Positions 1-8,080 of a stretch of DNA of 64,000 bases are shown piece after piece. Position 1 is the stretch's first letter. Every line of letters begins with the position of its first letter. Under the pieces are notes generated by a model. The model saw nothing but the letters and a program-made list of their open reading frames with translations, made no database searches and was not told where the DNA came from. The position numbers were made by a program, and so were the translations under genes. Origin of the DNA: Paraburkholderia fungorum (GTDB lineage: Bacteria; Pseudomonadota; Gammaproteobacteria; Burkholderiales; Burkholderiaceae); contig NZ_FNKP01000004.1 in the NCBI RefSeq assembly GCF_900099835.1, positions 1-64,000 on the forward strand. Direction: 5' to 3'.

Positions 1-140
1 TTTCGGGACAGAGGAGAGCATGCGGCATCTGCAGAGTTGTATCGCGTGAATTGACGTAGGCGTAAGCGGCTTTTGGCCCTTCCCGAGTCTCGAACCCTGT
101 GATTAGGACTGGGCGGCAAGGTTACACATTCGAACAGCAT
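1..140 (-). CDS. Possible start of an unidentified gene, cut by the left window edge
   Basis: Directly after the cupin stop codon (26 nt on), the minus strand carries a strong Shine-Dalgarno (AGGAGG, plus-strand 149-154) about 9 nt before an ATG at 140. The frame then stays open for 46 codons to the window edge. The peptide (MLFECVTLPPSPNHR...) is arginine-rich and matches no family I recognise. The good ribosome site and its place at the end of the oxygenase operon favour a real gene; the odd composition argues against it. It cannot be decided without the sequence to the left. Confidence 0.25.
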   Translation of the reverse strand, partial: MLFECVTLPPSPNHRVRDSGRAKSRLRLRQFTRYNSADAACSPLSR

Positions 141-166
141 CCACAGTTCCTCCTCGGGTACTTCGC

Positions 167-694
167 TCAGCGCTTCAACTTCGCCAGCGGCGAATCCGGT
201 GGATACGTCGGCGTGACCGGCTTCGGCGAACCGAGCATCACGCACATCAGCGCGTCTTCTTCGCCAATGTTGATTTCCGTGCGATACACGCCGGGCGGCA
301 CCGAAATCAGGTCGCGCTCGCCGAGTTCTGCTTCCCACGTTTCGCCGTCTTTCTCGCAGATCACTTTCATCTTGCCGCGCAGCACGAAGAAAATTTCTTC
401 GACATCCATATGAATATGGCTCGGGCCGATGTTGCCAGCCGGGATCACCATCGTCGAAAACGTGAAGCCGCCTGCGGGCACCGTGTTCATGTCTTTCGCG
501 ACGCCCGTGCCGCCCGTGCCGACATAGCGCATTTGCGCGCGGCGATATTTCGGGTCGTAGTCGGCCTGGAACTTCAACGCGTCCCAGTCGTAGCGACGCG
601 TTTCAAGGCGCGCTACGCGGCTGTCCAGCCATTGTCCAAAGCTCGCTTCCGCGGGTTGTTCCCACGATTTGCGTTCGATATCGGCATCCGCCAT
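167..694 (-). CDS. Cupin-fold protein, last recognised gene of the Rieske oxygenase operon
   Basis: A 175-residue single-domain cupin. The first cupin motif is visible as PSHIHMDVEEIFFVLRG: two metal-ligand histidines, the Glu and the closing Gly. In the second motif (VPPGVYRTEIN) the usual histidine is replaced, so the metal site may be incomplete. The start at 694 (MADADIERK) was chosen because GAAAGGAG sits 8 nt upstream; an in-frame ATG 30 nt earlier lies within the SDR gene end and has no such site. It is 26 nt downstream of the SDR and in the same direction, so it is probably co-transcribed. Cupins in such operons can be ring-cleavage dioxygenases, isomerases or substrate-binding proteins; the sequence does not tell which. 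No signal peptide, so cytoplasmic. Confidence 0.88.
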   Translation of the reverse strand: MADADIERKSWEQPAEASFGQWLDSRVARLETRRYDWDALKFQADYDPKYRRAQMRYVGTGGTGVAKDMNTVPAGGFTFSTMVIPAGNIGPSHIHMDVEEIFFVLRGKMKVICEKDGETWEAELGERDLISVPPGVYRTEINIGEEDALMCVMLGSPKPVTPTYPPDSPLAKLKR

Positions 695-720
695 CTCTTT
701 CTCCTTTCGATTCGACAAGA

Positions 721-1488
721 TCAATTCATCACGAAGCCGCCGTTCACCGGCAGCAACTGGCCGGTTACGAAGCGCGCGGCATCGGACAACAGGAACAACA
801 CGGGCCCGGTCACATCGTCGGGCACCTGAGCGCGCGTCAAAGCGCGGCCTTGCAGGTAATACTGATGACGCTCGGCGGGCACGTAAGCGGTCGCTTCGAC
901 TTCGGTCAGGCCCGGCGCGATCGCATTCACCGTCACCTGATGCGCGCCGAATTCACGCGCCAGCGAGCGGGTCATCGAGATCACCGCGCCCTTGCTCGCG
1001 ACATACGCGAGCAGTTTCGGCGCGCCCCACATCGCCGTATCCGACGCGATATTGACGATGCTGCCGCGGCCCGATTCGCGCAGAAACGGCAGCGCGGCGG
1101 TGCTCATCAACCAGACGCCGCGCACGTTGACGTTCATCACGGCGTCCCATGTGTCGACCGACAACTCGTCCGCGAACTTGCCGCCGGAGTTGGTGATTGC
1201 GGCGTTGTTGATCAGCGCGTCGAGGCCGCCGAGTTGCGCCGCGCCCTGCTCCGCGAATTGCTGGATGCTTTGCGGATTCGCCAGATCGAGCGGCAGATAC
1301 GTCGCCGCATGTCCTTGCGCTGCGAGCGATGCCGCGAGTGCCTGACCTTCTTCATGCAGCACGTCGCCGAACACCACTTTCGCGCCGACCGCGACCAGCG
1401 CGCGGACAAACGCCGCGCCGAGACCGCGCGCGCCGCCCGTCACGAGGACGCGTCGGCCGTTGAGCGCTGCGAGCGCGTCGTTATGCAT
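721..1488 (-). CDS. Short-chain dehydrogenase/reductase (SDR)
   Basis: A 255-residue classical SDR. It has the cofactor motif TGGARGLG (residues 17-24), the NNAA motif (94-97), catalytic Ser149, and Tyr162-x3-Lys166 (YVASK). D42 after the second beta strand suggests NAD+ preference. The start at 1488 overlaps the stop of the upstream Rieske oxygenase (ATGCATAA, 8 nt shared), which implies translational coupling. A longer frame upstream only reads through the oxygenase gene. In Rieske operons an SDR commonly dehydrogenates the cis-dihydrodiol made by the oxygenase, or oxidises a side-chain alcohol. That role is inferred from context; the substrate is unknown. Confidence 0.93.
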   Translation of the reverse strand: MHNDALAALNGRRVLVTGGARGLGAAFVRALVAVGAKVVFGDVLHEEGQALAASLAAQGHAATYLPLDLANPQSIQQFAEQGAAQLGGLDALINNAAITNSGGKFADELSVDTWDAVMNVNVRGVWLMSTAALPFLRESGRGSIVNIASDTAMWGAPKLLAYVASKGAVISMTRSLAREFGAHQVTVNAIAPGLTEVEATAYVPAERHQYYLQGRALTRAQVPDDVTGPVLFLLSDAARFVTGQLLPVNGGFVMN

Positions 1489-2578
1489 GGCTGTGGCCCG
1501 CTTCGGCGGTTTGACCGGCTTCCGCTTGCGCCTGAACTTGCGCGCGATGCGCGTCGAGATCGGCGAAATGCTGTTGCGCACGCTGACGCAGCATGCGGCG
1601 CACGCGCGTCATGCCGACGTCGTGCTGATAAAGGAACTCGTGTTCGCGTGCATTCGGCGCGAGGCTTTCCAGCACGTAGCGGTCTTGCTCCAGCACGTCC
1701 CAATGCAGACCTTCCAGACGATTGCGATACAGGAAGCGCCACGCGTCGCGCTGCCAGCCCTGCACCTTGCGGGTACGCCAGAAGTAGACCTGGCAGTTGT
1801 CGCCGTCGGTCGGAACCGCGAAGCCGATGATCCCGAAGCTGCCGCCCGGGCCGAACTTCTTCTTGTACGGAATCGCGAGGCGCATCCACAGCGCGCCGGT
1901 TTCGCCGAGTTCCACCCAGTCGAAGTTCACGTCGCGCTGGCCGACCTTTTCGAACATCAAACCGGTTTCGGTCTTGCGCACGCGCATGTCGGCCTGCTTG
2001 TCGCCTTCGGCCATCGAGTGCGACGTCGCGTGCAGATACGCGCCGTGCATCGGGTCCATCACGTTGTCGATGGCGTACTGGTAATTGCACTTCCAGTTCG
2101 ACATGCACAGGAAGCTCGCGTATTCCTCGCCGACCAGCTCTTCCGGCAGCTTGAGCGGCACGGGTTCCTTATGCGCTTCGTCGCCGAACCACAGGAAGAT
2201 CGCGCCGGCGTGTTCTTCGACCGGATACGACTTCACGCACCTGGTGCCTTCGAGCGGACACGCCGACACGGCCGGCACGCGCTGCACGGTGCCGGTGCCG
2301 TCCACTTCGATGCCGTGATACCAGCACGCGACGCTGCCGCCGAGGTTCCAGCCGAGCGACAGACGCGCGCCGCGATGCGGGCAGCGGTCTTCGAGCGCGC
2401 GGACCTGGCCTTCCTTGTCGCGCCACAGCACGATCTGGTCGCCGAGCCGCGTGATGCCGACCGGCGCGTCGCCGACTTGCCAGCTCGGTGCAACGGGATA
2501 CCAGTAGTTACGCAGGCCTTTGTCCAGGTAAGACTGGATCGGGTCGGCTGAGCCTTGAGTTGTAGTGGGGGACGTCAT
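1481..2578 (-). CDS. Rieske non-heme iron oxygenase, catalytic (alpha) subunit
   Basis: A 365-residue aromatic oxygenase. The Rieske [2Fe-2S] ligands are Cys66-x-His68 and Cys85-x2-His88. The mononuclear iron site shows as D175-x2-H178-x4-H183 (DPMHGAYLH), the 2-His-1-carboxylate facial triad with its bridging Asp. Length and layout fit the vanillate O-demethylase/phthalate-4,5-dioxygenase group (homo-oligomeric alpha, no beta subunit gene here). Electrons would come from the small Rieske ferredoxin encoded two genes upstream; no flavin reductase gene is in the window. The start MTSPTTT has GGAG upstream (GGAGTCTCCTTATG). Its end overlaps the SDR start. Whether it demethylates or dihydroxylates cannot be read from sequence alone. 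Confidence 0.95.
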   Translation of the reverse strand: MTSPTTTQGSADPIQSYLDKGLRNYWYPVAPSWQVGDAPVGITRLGDQIVLWRDKEGQVRALEDRCPHRGARLSLGWNLGGSVACWYHGIEVDGTGTVQRVPAVSACPLEGTRCVKSYPVEEHAGAIFLWFGDEAHKEPVPLKLPEELVGEEYASFLCMSNWKCNYQYAIDNVMDPMHGAYLHATSHSMAEGDKQADMRVRKTETGLMFEKVGQRDVNFDWVELGETGALWMRLAIPYKKKFGPGGSFGIIGFAVPTDGDNCQVYFWRTRKVQGWQRDAWRFLYRNRLEGLHWDVLEQDRYVLESLAPNAREHEFLYQHDVGMTRVRRMLRQRAQQHFADLDAHRAQVQAQAEAGQTAEAGHSHA

Positions 2579-2636
2579 AAGGAGACTCCGGATACGAAAG
2601 CGATGAAACGTGTTCGCGGTGTTCGAGGGGGCGCGC

Positions 2637-2948
2637 CTAGTCGGCGAGCAGGCGGAATTCGGCGGCGAGGCGCCCGGCGTCCCACGGCTGGCCTTCCGGG
2701 GTGCGGAAGCCGACGCGGTTCAGACCGTCCACGACTTCCTGCAACTCCATCGCGCCGGCTTCGAAAACTTTTTCGAGCGCATCGCCGAAGTCGTTTTCGT
2801 ACTTGGTCGGTTCGGCCTTGCGGTTCTGCCAGACCATGTTTTCCTGCTGGCCCGGTTTCTCGATCACGCCCTTGCCGGCGACGTTGTTCGGCTGCGGCGC
2901 GAGCCACGGCTTCAGGAAAGGATTGAAGTTCACGGCTACCTCTCGCAT
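2637..2948 (-). CDS. Small recombinase-HTH-like protein within the Rieske oxygenase operon
   Basis: A 103-residue protein (MREVAVNFNPFLKPW...) whose C-terminal third (LNRVGFRTPEGQPWDAGRL) resembles the helix-turn-helix of the 'recombinase' domain of large serine recombinases (LN..GI.TP.G..W). It has no catalytic recombinase domain. The ATG at 2948 follows the ferredoxin stop by one base (TGA-C-ATG), so the two are coupled; the oxygenase follows 58 nt later. Placed between the two Rieske proteins, it is more likely a conserved accessory or regulatory factor of the oxygenase than a mobile-element protein. That is inference; I know of no assigned function. Confidence 0.78.
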   Translation of the reverse strand: MREVAVNFNPFLKPWLAPQPNNVAGKGVIEKPGQQENMVWQNRKAEPTKYENDFGDALEKVFEAGAMELQEVVDGLNRVGFRTPEGQPWDAGRLAAEFRLLAD

Positions 2949-2949
2949 G

Positions 2950-3264
2950 TCATGCCACCTTGATCTGGATTTCTTCGCCCGCAAGACGTACCGAGTACAT
3001 CTTCAGGTCGCGGCCGCCGGGCTCTTTCAGACATTTGCCGGTGGGGATATGGAACACGGCTTCGTGCAGCGGACATTCAACGGTGTCGCCGTCGACAAAG
3101 CCCTGCGTCAGCAACGCGTATGCGTGGGGGCAGACGTTTTCGAGCGCGTACAGCTCGTCGCCCACTTTGTAGATGCCGATTTCCGTGCCGTCGAGTTTGA
3201 ACTCGAGCGGCGCGTCTTCGGACAGGTCGCCGACATGGCCGGCGCAGCGCCATTGATCAGTCAT
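2950..3264 (-). CDS. Rieske-type [2Fe-2S] ferredoxin
   Basis: A 104-residue soluble Rieske ferredoxin, first gene of the operon. The cluster ligands are Cys45-x-His47 and Cys64-x2-His67 (VCPHAY, ECPLHEAVF), the compact spacing of biphenyl/naphthalene dioxygenase ferredoxins and NirD-like proteins. It would pass electrons from an unidentified reductase to the oxygenase at 1481-2578. Its start (MTDQW) lies about 60 nt downstream of a TATAAT-type -10 element. No transmembrane anchor, so cytoplasmic. Confidence 0.93.
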   Translation of the reverse strand: MTDQWRCAGHVGDLSEDAPLEFKLDGTEIGIYKVGDELYALENVCPHAYALLTQGFVDGDTVECPLHEAVFHIPTGKCLKEPGGRDLKMYSVRLAGEEIQIKVA

Positions 3265-3287
3265 TTCTCGCCTTCTCCTGAATCTCT

Positions 3288-3330
3288 ATGTTCCACCTAA
3301 GGAACATCAGTTCGTGTATGGATAATTATA
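3288..3330 (-). promoter_or_regulatory. Promoter and operator candidate of the Rieske operon
   Basis: On the minus strand a perfect -10 hexamer TATAAT lies at 3325-3330, about 60 nt before the ferredoxin start; the -35 is poor (T-rich). Between it and the gene is a perfect 7-bp inverted repeat, ATGTTCC (3288-3294) and GGAACAT (3301-3307), with a 6-nt spacer. The repeat would cover the start of the transcript, as a repressor operator does. Its form is reminiscent of IclR-family sites. No IclR gene is in the window; the nearest regulator is the GntR gene at 5.0-5.7 kb. Confidence 0.4.
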
Positions 3331-3727
3331 GGAGCGATGTTACGAGAAAAAAATAAATTTTTTCTAATTTATACGATAAAGGTCAAATCTTCGACTGGGA
3401 TACGCAGACAGAGCCGATCGTTAAGTTGCGTGCCTGTGAACCGCGCAGCGCTGCTGCAACAAGCCTTGTTTCACAGATGCTTCGGTTGACCAATACAAAT
3501 TTCTGCTAATTCATAGAGACGGGAGAATTTTAGATTGCGTCACGTTGCAGCCCCCACTGCCGCACTCCTCCTCGAGAAAGATGAAGGACTCGTTTTTCAG
3601 GTTGTCGTTCCCATTCGAAGCGCCTTGCGCATTCGGCAGCCTCCGGCGGAGCTGATCTGCGCCCATGAACTGGCAAGCGCTTAACCACTCCGCCTTTTTC
3701 TAGACACCGTCAGTTCTAGAGAACCAA
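3331..3727. other. Non-coding stretch upstream of the Rieske operon
   Basis: About 400 bases with no supported gene. It contains an AT-rich block (about 3343-3380) that may be part of the operon's upstream promoter region. Nothing else was recognised. Confidence 0.5.
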
Positions 3728-4060
3728 TTGATAGTTCGGCGTGCGTATTTTGAAGGGTACGTGGACGAAACAAACCGCAATTACTTCGACGAGTACATGC
3801 GGAATGAAATCGTGCCACTTATGAAGCAGTTCCCAGGAGCAACGTCAGTGCGGGTAAAGCGAGCCGACTCAGTGGAAGAAGATGGGCCATCGCTCTACAT
3901 GACGTGCGAGACCACTTATCCATCAATTGATGGCAATGGAATTCGCTTTCGCTCAACCCATCCGGAAGAAATTGTGGGAAAAACTTGGTGATTTGATGCC
4001 GCTTTTCCGAGGCCGGTGCGGTGCGGTGCGGTGCGGTGCGGCTAAATTCTGGGTGGACAT
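3728..4060 (+). pseudogene. Frameshifted Dabb/EthD-like small protein
   Basis: The first 68 codons or so from a TTG at 3728 read like a ferredoxin-fold Dabb/EthD-type protein (IVPLMKQFPGATSVRVKRAD, then a YPSID segment). The family-like continuation, AMEFAFAQPIRKKLWEKLGD, lies in another frame from about 3930, so a frameshift near 3928-3932 breaks the gene. The restored frame then runs into the GGTGC tandem repeat at 4015-4039, which replaces the normal C-terminus. Such proteins are common accessory genes beside aromatic or ester catabolic genes. The family assignment is by pattern only. Confidence 0.5.
4015..4039. repeat. Five perfect tandem copies of GGTGC
   Basis: Five head-to-tail GGTGC pentamers inside the remnant above. 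A pentamer repeat shifts frame with each unit gained or lost, so slipped-strand mispairing could have helped inactivate this gene. Confidence 0.85.
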
Positions 4061-4177
4061 CAACACACATACATCAAAGACCACTTCGAAAGTAACGAGA
4101 CGGGCAAACCCAACGCGCTGCTTCACATAGACACGGGTTTGAGGCTAGCTGTCGGCTAACCCTCTGCGCCCTAACTG

Positions 4178-4743
4178 ATGCTCAGAGTAGACTGGGCTCG
4201 CGCGTTCTATGCAATCGGCATGTTGAACGTTGTACTCGGTATTCCGCTTGTGCTGGCCTTCATTCGCAGCAAGCCGAAGGCCGCGACCGTCGTGGTTGAA
4301 AAGAAAGTCGGCGAGCTCTTTCGCGGCGCAATGCAGACGCGCCACCTGCTGCTGGTGAGCATGAGTTCATCGCTGCTGGCTTACGATCTCCGCGCTGTTC
4401 GCGATCAGCATGCCTGATCCCCGGTGGGCGACCTATAGTTTCGTCGCCGTCAACTTCTGTCTTGGCTATCAAATTCCTGCCGTGGCGAGCACCGCTCAAT
4501 ACAACTCGCGTCCCGAACAGATTGCCAGTGCTTACGGCTTCATAAATGGCTTGTCGGCTCTGGTAGCCCAGTTAATGCCCCCTGATCATGGGCGCGGTCA
4601 TAAACCTGGTGACGACAGGCGGCGGCGGGTACACATCAGCTGGCGGGTTCCCCTAGGCGCCCTTCTTATCGGCACGCAATTGTCGGTGTTCTTGTGGGGC
4701 CTCGTGCTCTGGCGGTCGGAGCGCTCACAACCGGAAGGGCGGG
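4178..4743 (+). pseudogene. Decayed MFS permease (C-terminal half)
   Basis: Membrane-protein segments of one major facilitator transporter appear in turn in different frames: FYAIGMLNVVLGIPLVLAFI from 4205, then a shift near 4378 into a frame reading SALFAISMPDPRWATYSFVA, another near 4580 (PLIMGAVINLVTTGGGG in a third frame), then LGALLIGTQLSVFLWGLVLW. At least three frameshifts and no start or N-terminal half make it non-functional. The pieces resemble the second half of ACS-family organic-anion permeases. Confidence 0.6.
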
Positions 4744-5038
4744 TCGCTTCTAGAATGGCCGGACCAGCAGGCGCCACGCGAAAGTTCATCCGTGGCGCCG
4801 GTCATATGCTGCGGAGGACAGCGATCGACCTCGAGTCCTTGACACACTGCCGGCGATCCGCCGGGCAAAGCCGGTGCCGGCCACGTCCATACCGCATGGA
4901 CCTACTCCGCCGCGCAACGACATTGGGCAGCTGTCTCCGGGAGGCCTGCCAGACGCAGATTGAGCCGACTCAAGACCGGAAGCGCACCCGGTAGACGGCG
5001 AATGACCGGCTGACCGGATTCGAGCCGATTCTGCGCGT

Positions 5039-5746
5039 TTACTCGAACAACGGGGAAATGGCCTGCGCCGTTTCTTCAATGTGTGCCGAGAGCAATTCAC
5101 AGGAACGGCGCACGTCTCTTCGCAACACCGCTTCCATTAATTCCTGATGTTCTTCGACAATGTTGCGAGCCAATACTTCTTGGGGTACCGTGCCGGCGAT
5201 TCGCATGCGCCGGTAGCGTTCGGAATGCCGCACGAGTTGCTCATCGATTCGTCGAAGCCAATTCGATCGCGCGGCGGCCAGCAGAGCCGAATGGAATCTC
5301 CGATGTGCGCGCTCCCAACGCGTTCCGGCCTCGATGTCGCCCAATTGCGGCAACGGGGTATGGACGAGGCGGTAGAACGCCGCGCTGATCTCAGCCCCCC
5401 AATCTTCGTCGCCGTGCTCGATCGCATCTGTTAGCAACTCGGTTTCAATCGTTTTTCGCGTTTCGACAATATCGAGCAGGTCTTCCGCAGACATCTCCGA
5501 CACCCGGAAGCCCCGTTGGCCTTCGACCGTTACTAGTCCGTCGCAACTTAGCAGCATCAGCGCCTCGCGGATCGGACTTATGCCAAGGCCATATCGCTCC
5601 TGCAGCGCTTGCGGACGCAACTTCTCTCCTGGCTGGAACACGCCAGCCAGAAGGTCATTCTCCAGAAATTCGAACGCCTGTTCGGACAGTGTCGCTTTGG
5701 ACGCGTCGCCCGACCGGCTTGGTGATGCCAGTTGTGGTAGTGCCAT
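5039..5746 (-). CDS. GntR-family regulator (FCD/FadR subfamily)
   Basis: A 235-residue repressor-type regulator. It has an N-terminal winged helix (LRPQALQERYGLGISPIREAL, about residues 43-65) and an all-helical FCD ligand domain (about 90-225) with the spaced histidines expected of metal/organic-acid binding (RRFHSALL, VRHSERYRR, EEHQELMEAV). AGAGGA lies 7 nt before the ATG. It is divergent from the porin/hydrolase/SDR/MFS genes and shares a 190-bp AT-rich intergenic region with them, so it most likely controls that cluster in response to the substrate or an intermediate. Confidence 0.93.
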   Translation of the reverse strand: MALPQLASPSRSGDASKATLSEQAFEFLENDLLAGVFQPGEKLRPQALQERYGLGISPIREALMLLSCDGLVTVEGQRGFRVSEMSAEDLLDIVETRKTIETELLTDAIEHGDEDWGAEISAAFYRLVHTPLPQLGDIEAGTRWERAHRRFHSALLAAARSNWLRRIDEQLVRHSERYRRMRIAGTVPQEVLARNIVEEHQELMEAVLRRDVRRSCELLSAHIEETAQAISPLFE

Positions 5747-5836
5747 GTGTATTCCTCTCGATTCTCGGACGAGGCGACGGGATCATCGCATAAATTTACA
5801 CAAACGTCTGAATACACAGCAACTATATCTTTTTAT

Positions 5837-5850
5837 ATTTTACGTAAAAT
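5837..5850. promoter_or_regulatory. Palindromic operator candidate between GntR gene and porin
   Basis: ATTTTACGTAAAAT is a perfect 14-bp palindrome in the AT-rich divergent intergenic region, about 90 bp from each start. GntR proteins of the FCD class bind short AT-rich palindromes (often T-G/T-N-A/C-A-centred), so this is the best operator candidate here. Confidence 0.35.
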
Positions 5851-5936
5851 TTATATAGACGTGTTTTTTTGTAAACCTTATCGTTCGCCTCGGTCGCTCG
5901 GAGCGGCTTCTGATATTCGATAACGGGGAGAACGGA

Positions 5937-7046
5937 ATGAAACGGTGGTTGTTTTCGTCGCTGTTAGGACTTGTCGTAACGGGGCCAGTATTTGCGCAAA
6001 GTAGCGTGACGCTCTACGGACTGATCTCCGAAGGTGTCATGTACACGAACAACTCCGGGGGAAAGAGCCTCGTGCAATTGGCCAGTTCGATCCAGCAAAC
6101 GCCGCGGATCGGCCTGAAGGGCGTGGAAGATCTCGGCGGCGGGACGAAAGCCATCTTCACACTCGAGAACGGCTTCAGCGTGACCACCGGAAAACTGGGT
6201 AACGGTAGCCGTCTGTTTGGGCGCACTGCGGATGTCGGCATCAAGGACGATACATTCGGGACGATCACTGCCGGCCGTCAGTACGACGCAATCGGATTTG
6301 CGCTAGGGGCATTCGAAGCGGCGCAGCAGTTCGCCACCATTGGCGTCCCGATCGGCGAGGCCGACAACCTGTTCCGCACCTACGGTGTCGACAACATGGT
6401 GCAATACCAAAGCCCAACGATCGGCGGATTCCAGTTCATGTCGGCCTATGCGTTTTCGAACGAAGCCGGGGGCTTCTCCGATAACAACTCGATGAGCGTC
6501 GGCGTGTCGTACAACCGGGGACCGGTCGCTGCTGCCGTGGGATACATAGTTGCGCACCGGCCGAATGACAGCAACACCACCGGAGCGATCTACGGCGATT
6601 ACGGATTCGATTCACCGTTCATCACCAGTCCCGGCGGAGCAGATGTTGCAAAGCAGCAGATGCTGGGAGCAGGCGCATCTTACAAACTGTCGACCTACCA
6701 GCTTTCACTGCTCTACACGCATACGCTGTTTGGATATCTAGATAACTCCCGTACCCTCGTTAGCAACTACGAGGCGACCGTCACCGACTATCTGACGCCG
6801 AGCTTTATCGTCGGTCTGGGCTACATCTTCACCAACGCGACCTACGCCCCGTCTTCTGCCAATCCCAAGTGGCATCAGGTCGATGCTGGGACCGACTGGT
6901 TCATCTCCAAGCTGACCGACCTCTACTGCACGGTTATCTACCAGAAAGCAGCCGGCAGCGCGCAATACGCAGAGATTTACGACAACGGCGCATCGTCTTC
7001 TCGCTCGCAGGTGTCCGCGATGATTGGAATCCGTCACAAGTTTTAA
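5937..7046 (+). CDS. Trimeric outer-membrane porin (Burkholderia OmpC/OpcP type)
   Basis: A 369-residue porin. The signal peptide is residues 1-20 (cleavage after PVFA, mature QSSVTLYGLISEG). It has the conserved LKGVEDLGGGTKAIFTLENG strand/turn region and ends in the C-terminal phenylalanine (GIRHKF) required for outer-membrane insertion. GGGGAG precedes the ATG. It is first in a same-strand row with a hydrolase, an SDR and an MFS permease, so it probably lets the cluster's substrate through the outer membrane. The divergent GntR gene is its probable regulator. Confidence 0.95.
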   Translation: MKRWLFSSLLGLVVTGPVFAQSSVTLYGLISEGVMYTNNSGGKSLVQLASSIQQTPRIGLKGVEDLGGGTKAIFTLENGFSVTTGKLGNGSRLFGRTADVGIKDDTFGTITAGRQYDAIGFALGAFEAAQQFATIGVPIGEADNLFRTYGVDNMVQYQSPTIGGFQFMSAYAFSNEAGGFSDNNSMSVGVSYNRGPVAAAVGYIVAHRPNDSNTTGAIYGDYGFDSPFITSPGGADVAKQQMLGAGASYKLSTYQLSLLYTHTLFGYLDNSRTLVSNYEATVTDYLTPSFIVGLGYIFTNATYAPSSANPKWHQVDAGTDWFISKLTDLYCTVIYQKAAGSAQYAEIYDNGASSSRSQVSAMIGIRHKF

Positions 7047-7066
7047 CAGCAAAAAACAGATTATCT

Positions 7067-7948
7067 ATGAAACTCAATACGTCGCGACGTCCGCTGCCAC
7101 CCCAACCGCCCTTGCCGTTCGAAGCAGCGCTAAGTTACGAGCAGACGGTCCTCTTCTGGTCTAGCGAAATACCGACGGAAGGAATTCGGGTCCTTCGGGA
7201 TTGCGTATATGGTCCGAATGAGCAGCACATCTATGACGTCTTCAGTCCGGCAGACTGCTACAACGCGCCCATCCTCGTTTTTTGGCATGGCGGCGGCTGG
7301 ACCAACGGCTATAAGGAATACACCTCGTTCATGGCCCGGGCGGCAACCGATCTCGGCATCGTGCTGGTCGCCCCGACTTACCGGCTCGCACCAGCGCACA
7401 AGCTGCCGGCGGCGTTCGACGACGCCCTTGCCGTGCTATCCCATATCCGCGAGCACGCTGCCCGTTTCGGCGGCTCTCCCGATCGTCTCTACCTGTCCGG
7501 CCACTCAGCGGGTGGTCATCTGGCGGCGCTTGTGGCGCTCAGACAGCAGGACGCAGAACGGGCGGGTATCGATGCAGGAGCGATCCGCGCTTGCTTGCCG
7601 ATAAGCGGAATCATGGACCTGCATCATCCCGAACCCGCGAAAGGCAGCATGGAAGAGCGCGTCTACTCAATGGTTCTGGAGAATGCCCTTGCCGACGCAA
7701 CGTTGAGTCCCTTGTGCTGGACTGCTGGTAATCGGATCCCGATGTATCTCAGTTACGGCGAGTTCGACAGCGAACGCGTGATTCGAAGCAATCAGCGGAT
7801 GGGCGCGATGCTCGCCGAGCAGCCAGGACCCTGCCATGTGGAAATGGAAACGGGACTTGATCACTTCGGCACCCACACCTCATTGCGGCATGCCAACAGC
7901 GCCTGGTACGGGCGACTGGTGAAATTGATCGAAAAGGATCTGGGCTAA
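7067..7948 (+). CDS. Alpha/beta-hydrolase of the HSL/esterase (BD-FAE) type
   Basis: A 293-residue carboxylesterase-like hydrolase, 20 nt after the porin stop. It has the oxyanion motif HGGG (FWHGGGWTNGY), the nucleophile elbow GHSAGG (Ser catalytic), an acid in SYGEFDSE, and a C-terminal His in GLDHFGTH. This matches kynurenine-formamidase-like and HSL-family esterases. The start at 7067 (MKLNTSRR) was chosen because the longer upstream frame only overlaps the porin gene. No signal peptide, so cytoplasmic. It probably opens an ester, lactone or amide bond of the imported compound before the SDR acts; the substrate is unknown. Confidence 0.92.
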   Translation: MKLNTSRRPLPPQPPLPFEAALSYEQTVLFWSSEIPTEGIRVLRDCVYGPNEQHIYDVFSPADCYNAPILVFWHGGGWTNGYKEYTSFMARAATDLGIVLVAPTYRLAPAHKLPAAFDDALAVLSHIREHAARFGGSPDRLYLSGHSAGGHLAALVALRQQDAERAGIDAGAIRACLPISGIMDLHHPEPAKGSMEERVYSMVLENALADATLSPLCWTAGNRIPMYLSYGEFDSERVIRSNQRMGAMLAEQPGPCHVEMETGLDHFGTHTSLRHANSAWYGRLVKLIEKDLG

Positions 7949-8001
7949 AGGCTCATTGACATCGGGCCGGTAACGCCTTTGGGAACCGGTTCGCTTCGGT
8001 G

Positions 8002-8019
8002 TCCGGCCGACCGGCCGGA
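8002..8019 (+). terminator. GC-rich hairpin between hydrolase and SDR
   Basis: TCCGGCC-GACC-GGCCGGA forms a perfect 7-bp stem with a 4-nt loop. There is no T-tract behind it, so it is more likely an mRNA-stabilising or attenuating hairpin than a full terminator. Confidence 0.25.
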
Positions 8020-8080
8020 GTGCTATCAAACGGTCGCAGCAACTCGGACCAATTTTTTGTAACGTAAGAAGGAATTCATC

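Noticed and set aside
60..110. A tRNA-like T-arm (GGTTCGA on the minus strand) near the left edge
   Set aside because: No pairing T-stem, acceptor stem or anticodon arm could be built around it.
1460..2551. A long plus-strand frame opposite the Rieske oxygenase
   Set aside because: Composition is typical of antisense shadow frames and it has no recognisable domain, whereas the minus strand shows complete iron and Rieske motifs.
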